Source: Camellia lanceoleosa
Taxonomy: Eukaryota > Streptophyta > Magnoliopsida > Ericales > Theaceae
Length of the DNA: 64,000 bases
Direction: 5' to 3'
NCBI GenBank assembly: GCA_025200525.1
Contig: CM045763.1
Location: 64,429,018 to 64,493,017, forward strand
Each line of letters opens with the position of its first letter. The stretch's first letter is position 1. A program made the position numbers and the translations under genes. The notes beneath the pieces are model-generated. The model made no database searches. It saw only the letters and a list, made by a program, of their open reading frames with translations, and was not told where the DNA came from. Of the stretch, positions 57,211 through 64,000 are shown piece by piece.

Positions 57211-57722
57211 TTAATGTTTAATGTTTGATGATGTTTAATGTTTAACGTTGATGATGATGTTTAATGTTTAATGTTTTGATGATGTTGATGATGTTGGTAG
57301 TGGAACTTTAATGTTAATGATGTTACTGATGTAGATAGTGAGACTAAATGGTGCATAAAAAAATTTGTAGGACTAAATGATTTAACTTTCTATCACATAG
57401 AATTTACTAATAATTTTTCCAATTTTTATTTTAGTTTTTATTTTTTTCTCCTTTAATCACCAACCTTACGTGTGTAATGTATGTGGGGTGGTTGGAGAGG
57501 AGGTGTCTATCACTTCCGTTGGTCTTAACCAGGTTGTTTTGTCCTTTTCGATATAGCTTGTTTGGGGTATAAATCTTATCTTTAAATTTTATTTTTATTT
57601 TTTTGTTGTCTTCTCTAGAAACAGAAACAGCTACCTCATTGCTAATAAGAGCCATGAAGGGGTGCAAGGGTTTAAGTAAAAGTTAAAATGAAGGGACCCA
57701 CATAAAATGTCATAGATATTAA

Positions 57723-58988
57723 GGTGTCGTTTGGTAACACTTACGTTTTCAGTTTATATTTACAAAAATTTTAAAAACTCAAATAAAAACTTGTTTGGTA
57801 AAATTTTTGATTTATAAATCAGTGGTCTCAGTTTATAAATTTGGCCAAAAAATGAAAACACAAAAAATGTGTTTCCATTTTGAGTTTTCAGTTTTTTTAT
57901 TTTTTACTACCCAACACTAGCCACCACCCGCCACCGTCTTCTGCCACCGTCTTCCGCCACCACCACCCATCCTCCACCACCACCTGCCACCACCCACCTG
58001 CCACTCACTCGCTACCACCACCCACCCCTCGCAACCACCACATCCACCACCCACTTGCCATCCACCCGCCACCACCCACTACTCGCCACTACCATCCACC
58101 GCTCGCCACTTACTTGCCACCACCACTCACCACCCACCTACCACCACCATCCACCACATGCCACCACCAACCATCCACCACCACCCGCCACCTGCCACCC
58201 ACCCGCCACCACCATCCATCATCTACCACCACCCACCCGCTACCACCTACCACCCGCCACCGTCACCCACCCACCCAACACCACCCGCCACTTACCTGCC
58301 ACCACCCACCACTACCCGCCATCCGCCACCTACCCGCCCCTACCGCCACCCACCCGCCCCTACCACCACCCGCCACCCGGCCACCGCTATCCACCCACCC
58401 ACCATCACCATCCACCACCCACTCACCACTACCCACTATCCACCAGCCACCACCACCACCACTAGCCACTCACTACCACCCGCCACCCGCCACCGTCACC
58501 CTCCCACCCACCGTCACCACCCACTACCCACCCACCACCACCCGCCATCTGCCACCCACCTGCCACCACCACTCACCACCCACTCGCTACTAGCCACCAT
58601 CTGCCACCGTCACCCACCCACCTATCACTACCACCGGCCCGCCACCATCCACCACCACCCGCCATCCGCCACCCACCTATCACCCGCCACCACCACCACC
58701 ACCTACTCGCTGCCACCCACCACCCGCCACCGCCACCACCACCACCACCACCACCAGCTACCCACCACCCACCGTCACTACTTTCCAGTACCGTCTTCCG
58801 CCGCCATTTGCCACCACTTGCCATTTCTCACTATTTTTTATATTTTTAAATTTTTTTAAACATTTTGTCAATTACCAAACGCGTTTGTAGTTTATGTTTT
58901 TCTAAAAATAAATAAAAAATAAATAAAAACCAGTTTATAAAATTTTTGTAAATATAAACTGAAAACGTAAACGTTACCAAACATTACC
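57723..58988. mobile_element. Harbinger-like element filled with a CCACC-rich array, 1266 bp
   Basis: Ends GGTGTCGTTTGGTAAC and (reverse complement) GGTAATGTTTGGTAAC, then both continue TTACGTTTTCAGTTTATATT. TAA flanks both sides (57720-57722, 58989-58991). The subterminal regions match for ~60 bp. Everything between is a low-complexity array. Confidence 0.8.
57905..58825 (+). repeat. CCACC/CACCCGCCA low-complexity array, ~0.9 kb
   Basis: Variants of CCACCACC, CACCCGCCACC and CCACCCACC with almost no G on the plus strand apart from CCGCC. All forward frames read Pro/His/Thr low-complexity text and the reverse strand Gly/Trp. This is not a gene. The few G and T interruptions drift along the array. 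Confidence 0.9.
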
Positions 58989-58991
58989 TAA

Positions 58992-59283
58992 GAGTGTGTT
59001 TGGTTTGTGTTTGTAGAGTAATTTTTGAGATAAAAAGTACGAAAATATGTTTGGTTTACCTTTTTTCAGAAATAATTTTGAAAAATTATTTTGGAGAGAG
59101 AGTTTTAAAAAAAGTGATGGATTTGATGTGTATGAGAGAGAGAGAGTGATTTTGGAAAGTAGGTAATCAAATAAAATTTTGAGATTTTTTTTGAAAAAAT
59201 TTGTTTGATTTGATTACTCTTGAAAATTTGTTTGTAGAGAATTTTTTCCAAAAATTTGTCTGAAAAACAAACCAAACAAGGCC
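58992..59283 (-). mobile_element. ~290-bp TTTGGTTTGT-ended MITE, copy 3 (inverted)
   Basis: Reverse orientation relative to 21742-22031. Ends GAGTGTGTTTGGTTTGTG and CAAACCAAACAAGGCC, flanked by TAA on both sides (58989-58991, 59284-59286). It abuts the previous element and shares its TAA. Confidence 0.82.
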
Positions 59284-61277
59284 TAAGGTTTTTTGACTTT
59301 TAAATTTGTCAAGAGAAAAAATATATATAAATAATAAATTGAGAAAAATCTAAAATTTCTTGCTATTGGTTTGGATGAAATAGAAGAACGAGATAAAAAT
59401 TAAGTAGGCTGTTTTTAAAAATATAAAATTAAGTTTGGTTACATTAAAAATGAGCAAGTACAAATAATTTGATTTTCAATTTGATTTCATTATTTTGGCA
59501 AATTCATATATACTTTGTAGGAAGTATTAATTCATAGTAATAAAAACATTATCTATATATATATGTATATATTATATAAGGAAAAATAAGATTTTTAACC
59601 TACAAGTCTTGTAAGAGTTCCAACATTCTAATCTTAATCTTCTAAATTTTTGATTTAAAAAAAAAAGTCTTTTTGACTTCTCTCATACCTACTCCTACAC
59701 CCTTTTCAACTTCTCCCATACACTATGTTAGTGATGGGATTGTTAAATTATTTTTATAAAAAAATCTTTAAAAAATAATTTATATATTAAAAAAATATCT
59801 AAAACAAATATAAATTCTTATTAAATCTATCTATCTATATATTATATAAGTAAAAGGGAGTTTCTAACCACAAGTCTTGTAGGAGTTTCAATATCTCAAA
59901 CTAAAATTTCTAATTTTTTGATTTTAAATAATTAAAAAAATCCTCTATAGCTCTCATTCAAGCAAAAAAAAATAATAATAATAATAATAATTAATTAATT
60001 AATATCTCTTTATTTATGACTTTCAAAAGGAAAGTATATCAAATATATAAAATAAAAAATAGAAAAGTATACCAATCCATTTCAAAATTTAAATTTGAGG
60101 GGAACTAAATATGAAAAATATTTTAGTAATTTAAATTTAAAATTATAATGATTTATCCCATAATATATAAGTTTTAAATAATGATATATTTCATGATTTA
60201 TCTATATATTTATATTATTATAGTTGCAAAATATTGTCATTTCATTAAAGTCGAAAGTTGTAATTCTTTTTTCTCATTTTTTTTATTTTGTTTAATTTTT
60301 TGTTAATACGTGTTACAAGATTGGTCTATAAATTAATTTTATATTCTTAAAAGAAAATTTTAAATTTTGATTCTTACTTAAATTATGTTTCTATAATTGG
60401 AATGAGATCAATATTCATTCTTTAAATTTTGCATCATTTATTAAATTATAAAATAAATTTTCAAATTTAAATTCTTCTTCAAAATATATTACTACAATTA
60501 GAATGAGATCAATATTCACACGTGTCATAATAATGTGTCATAATATTATTGGTCTAAATATAATTTGTTTTAAATACATGTGTTCAAATTATTAATAGCT
60601 ATTAATTTTTTTTTCTTCTTTTTTTGTTTTAAATTTTTTTTAAAAAAATTATATCCTTCTAAATTATAAAGACTTGAATAATAATATTTTTTAATATAAT
60701 TTTTTTTATAAAAAAAAAAAAACATAACTTTTTTAGTGCTTACCAAACATGGTGGATTTTGTTAGTTTTTTTTTATTTTTATTTTTAATTTCAATTGTCA
60801 ATTAAAGAAATTAAAATAAAAAATAAATATATCTTTGGTTCAAATTGTTAAAAAATTTAGTTTTGTTAAAATAAATTAGAAAGAAACATTGATTTTTTTT
60901 ATATATATTAAAAGTGATAGTTCATTAAATTTTTTTATTTAAAAAAAAAGGAGAAGGTTAGGTGATAATTTATTGTTCATCTAGAATTATTTTCATATTA
61001 AATAAAAATACCATATTTAAATTTTAAATTTCTTACCTTTTTTATTCAAATACTTTTATTTTGTAAGAAATTTGTTTTTATTCTATTTAATATTTTATTG
61101 TAATTTTTAAATTAAAAATAATTTCAAAAAAAATCATATTTAAATTATTTATGCCATTATAAAAAGTAATTTTTTTTTAATATCAACTTAGTGGTAGTTT
61201 GGGAAGTGCTAAATAAGTATACTTTTTTACTTTTTACAAAAATATGTATAGAAAAATAGAGATTTGACATGACCTAA
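59284..61277. other. intergenic, very AT-rich; two Helitron-like left ends
   Basis: 59552 and 59834 both carry TCTATATA...TTATATAAG followed by similar ~100 bp (AACC(T)ACAAGTCTTGTA(A/G)GAGTT). The TC start and motif resemble plant Helitron 5' ends, but no matching 3' hairpin/CTRR end was identified. No gene. Confidence 0.4.
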
Positions 61278-61286
61278 AAAAGATAA

Positions 61287-61662
61287 GGGGGATGCACCAA
61301 TAAATCCCAAATTAATAACTTATGCACTGTTTAGTCCTAAAAATCTTCTTATAGACTGAAAGGTCCCATTACAATGTTAATAACATCAGATACAATGTTA
61401 ATAACATCAGAGTCATGTTACAAACATTAGATTTCAAACATCTAATGTTCATCAAATTTCAATAATATTTGAAAATATAGGATGAAAAACATCTAATGTT
61501 CATCAGATTTCAATAAATTTTGAAATTATAGAATGAAACATCAGATCATTTACATCATTTACATCATGCTGATGTAAAAATGGGACTAAATGGAGCATAA
61601 GAAAACTTTTAGGACTAAATGGTTCAACGTTTCAAAAACTAAGACTTATGGGTAAATTTTTC
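61287..61662. mobile_element. MULE-like element, short relative of 55553-57420 (376 bp)
   Basis: Flanked by AAAAGATAA on both sides (61278-61286, 61663-61671). The left end GGGGGATGCACCAATAAAT is identical to the larger element. The centre has repeats of ACATCTAATGTTCATCA and ACAATGTTAATAACATCAGA, the probable precursor of the TTTAATG minisatellite. No captured gene. Confidence 0.85.
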
Positions 61663-62440
61663 AAAAGATAATTAAGTATATTTTTTTACTTTTTACAAAA
61701 AAAATGTGTAGAAAAATGGAGATATGATGTAACCCAAAAAAGATAAAAAAATAATAATAAAAAAAAGTGAGCTAATATGGCACTTTCCATAACAACCCTT
61801 CATTTGATGATCCCTTTCTAAAAGGTGTATTTTTTAAATGTTTTCAAGAAAAATTCTATTGGAAATCTTAAGTATATTGCTTTTTCTTTTGTTCATTAAT
61901 ATTAAATTTTTAATTAATTTTATTTATTATTTTAAAAAATAAATTAGCAAATAATTTATATATTTATATATATAATTTTATTTTGGTTGCTCAGGTTATT
62001 GTGTTTCTGCCAAGTCCATTTAAATTTAATTTGAATTTTTGAATTTCTGTATAGGTCCTCACTTAATTAAAAATTATACTGTTCAATCTTTAAAAAAATT
62101 TAAGCTCGACTCAAGTTGCTTGGGTTGAGCCCACCTAAATTTGCAATTCTAGAAAGAGAGGTTGAAAGTTACATAATTAAATTTGTGACAAATTAAAAAA
62201 TGATAAATAAATTATGATACTTAAATTATAAAATTCAATTTTCTTTATTTCATAATTTGTATACAAAAATTTAATTATTTATATTAATTTATATAAAAAT
62301 ATATTATTAATTTTTTTTTACATGCCATGCCTAACACGGCTTACCATTAATATGCTGATGTTTGAATAGTGAGGAGGCTTGATAGGGCCAAGTTTAAGGG
62401 GACATTCACATTCACATTCACATTTGAAAAAATATTTATT
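61663..62440. other. intergenic, AT-rich, no gene
   Basis: Simple AT-rich sequence with one short triplication of CATTCA at about 62404-62424. Nothing else recognised. Confidence 0.5.
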
Positions 62441-62659
62441 TCTTGAGTGCAATTGTAGACGGTAATATATATTGCGATTCCGGATTTTATCCCTTGTTGT
62501 ACAGTGATCTGGACTTGATTCCGTGGATGTTAGCAGTTGTTTATATCTTGTTTACATCCTTTTGTATTTTGTATTGGAGTTATAGGATGTATTGGGCAGG
62601 TTTGAAACAGGTTGGTTGTGTTTTGAAATCTAGAGTTGATGACCAGATTTTGGCCTTTA

Positions 62660-62915
62660 CGCTCGAGCGGGCCCTTTGTTGTTGCTTCTTCGCTCGAGCG
62701 GGAGTTTTGACGCTCGAGCGTGATTTTCCATCTCCCAGTACTTTTGTCTGCAGGTCTTCAGACGCTCGAGCGGGAGTTTTGACGCTCGAGCGTGAACCTT
62801 TGTTTTCGTTCCTCTACTCGAGCGAGAACCATGTCTGTAAAACTCCTGGATGTGTGCAATCTACGCTCGAGCGGCGCTTTTGAAGCTCGGCGAGCGGGGT
62901 TTCACGCCGAGCGGC
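62660..62915. repeat. cluster of CGCTCGAGCG palindromes
   Basis: Six CTCGAGCG cores preceded by CG or close variants lie within about 220 bp (62664-62871), with two derived GCTCGGCGAGCGG/GCCGAGCGG motifs after them. Repeated context: GACGCTCGAGCGTGA and CGCTCGAGCGGGAG alternate. Confidence 0.9.
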
Positions 62916-63833
62916 GACCGTATATCACTTCGGGATTTCACTTTTTGGATCACTTTTTCAACACTCTTTCTCTCTCTTACTTTCCCAAACACAGATTTGA
63001 GAGCTCCTCTCTCTAAAACCTTACATTCTCTCTAGGAATTGATCTAGTAGGAGTAGTTTCCTCGTCTTGGGCCTTTGTAAAAGTTGTAGGGATCGTCAAG
63101 GGCTTTATTTTGATCCGAAAGTTTCTTGGTTTGGAGCATCTTCAATTTCTTCATCATCTTCCTTTGAGTTCTGAATTTGAGGTAGGGATTCTTACTCATT
63201 CTTATGTGTTTTAACCTAAATATTGAGCTATTTGTATAGATGGTATGAGTTGAGAAATTTTGAGACTTAGGGTTTCAAAATGAATAAAGGGGGTTTTTGT
63301 TATTTTTGATTCTTGAATATGTATTTGGGTCTCAAAATGATGGTATTGTTGAAGAGTTGTTGATATTTGAACCTTTGGATTAATATTGAGAAATGGAGGA
63401 GAAAGCCCTAATTTGTGCATAAATTAATTGGTATAATTAATTTGGGAAAATCATGAGAATATGAAATTGAGTTGAATATATTGAAATTGGCTCTGTATGA
63501 GATGGAATAATGAAGTTGGATTTATTAATCGCTCACTTTTAAAATTGTTGATATTTATCAGTTGAACGTAATTATTATCTGTTTAGAAATAATTGCTTTG
63601 GGCTATCGGTGGAGGATAGTTTTGATTGTTGTAGACAATGCATGATGATTAGGCAAACTAAAACTAATCAGTTGAGTATGCCATTGAATATGGCGGTTGA
63701 TATAATACATGAATTTTATGTATTGGTTTGGTTAGGTATATGATATGTGTTTATATACATTGTGTTGTGTGGGAGGAGATAGGGGATGTACTTTACGGTT
63801 TAGGGGAAGATGGGGGATGGACCTCTAAACCGG

Positions 63834-64000
63834 ATTTTGTTTGACATTAATACAGCACTAAAATGTGTATCATATGTGGAATATGGAAGTGTTTTGTTTG
63901 ACATTGATACAGCACTAAAATGTGTATCATATGTTGAATATGGAAGTGTTTTGTTTGACATTGATACAGCACTAAAATGTGTATCTATTATGAAGTATGA
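63834..64000 (+). repeat. 57-bp tandem repeat, ~3 units, running off the window
   Basis: Each unit begins GTTTTGTTTGACATTGATAC and contains AGCACTAAAATGTGTATCAT. Units start at 63834, 63891 and 63948. Confidence 0.92.

Larger units (their letters stand above)
55553..57420. mobile_element. Pack-MULE-like element carrying a bHLH exon fragment, 1868 bp
   Basis: Flanked by AATTTTTAT on both sides (55544-55552, 57421-57429), a perfect 9-bp duplication. The ~80-bp terminal inverted repeats are imperfect: the left end is GGGGGATGCACCAATAAATT and the reverse-complemented right end GGAAAAATTATTAGTAAATT, then both read ATTT(A/G)GTCCTA and TTATG(A/C)ACCATT. The relative at 61287-61662 has its own 9-bp duplication. 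Inside: a GC-richer gene-derived segment (about 55840-56280), a TTTAATG minisatellite, and a nested Harbinger-like element (56639-57210). No transposase. Confidence 0.87.
62441..64000. mobile_element. LTR-like repeat, truncated by the window end
   Basis: The layout mirrors the solo LTR at 4133-6307: a CGCTCGAGCG cluster with AGTACTTTTG(TC)TGCAGGTCT, then GAGGTAGGGATT, then long AT-rich DNA with tandem repeats. I cannot fix the left end; TGTAGACGG at 62454 is one candidate. Frames inside are not protein-like. The reading as a gypsy LTR is inference from the similarity. Confidence 0.5.

Noticed and set aside
57880..58859. Long Pro/His/Thr-rich open frames (over 200 codons) on the plus strand and Gly/Trp-rich ones on the minus strand
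   Set aside because: All three forward frames stay open because the DNA is a CCACC-type repeat without stop codons. No start context, domain or complexity; the array sits inside a transposon.
62443..62883. 146-codon plus-strand frame rich in TLER repeats
   Set aside because: The repeated TLER residues come from translating the CGCTCGAGCG DNA palindromes; no protein family resemblance and it lies in LTR-like DNA.

Overview
The window is AT-rich nuclear DNA from a flowering plant, almost certainly a core eudicot. The support is intron-split genes with plant splice signals, a plant-type nuclear-basket nucleoporin, a plant Ty3/gypsy element of the Tat lineage, and dense short inverted-repeat DNA transposons. 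Only two host genes can be supported, both on the minus strand. There is no tRNA, rRNA, CRISPR or operon-like structure.

Region by region. 2383-18263 (minus) is a seven-exon gene for a NUP1/NUP136-like nuclear pore basket protein. My exon model keeps one open frame of 746 codons across all six junctions; one junction needs a GC-AG intron. The introns hold a solo LTR (4133-6307), a LINE 3' end (13684-13780) and inverted-repeat elements. 19854-21526 is a Mutator-like element with ~350-bp terminal inverted repeats. 22518-33414 is a complete but decayed Tat-lineage Ty3/gypsy retrotransposon: two LTRs, 5-bp target duplication, gag, protease, RT, RNase H, extra archaeal-type RNase H, integrase, and an antisense gene before the 3' LTR. 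33754-36332 (minus) is a three-exon TPR protein gene whose stop codon is 340 bp from the 3' LTR; it has a TATA box and a telo-box.

From 36.5 kb to the end I see no intact host gene. This part is a mosaic of small transposons: a SINE with an internal 132-bp duplication (38690-39160), and four elements that share the palindrome AAAACGACGTCGTTTT, each with a 9-bp target duplication. There are two members of a second Mutator-like family (55553-57420 and 61287-61662); the larger carries what looks like the first exon of a bHLH subgroup IVc (ILR3/bHLH104-type) gene. Harbinger-like elements follow, one filled with a 0.9-kb CCACC-rich array, and the window ends inside an LTR-like repeat with a cluster of CGCTCGAGCG palindromes.

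The most notable results are the palindrome-sharing MULE-like family, the bHLH exon capture, the GC-AG intron and short FG-poor C-terminus of the nucleoporin gene, and the signature of cytosine deamination in the retrotransposon. Family assignments rest on motif recognition by eye; no database search was possible.
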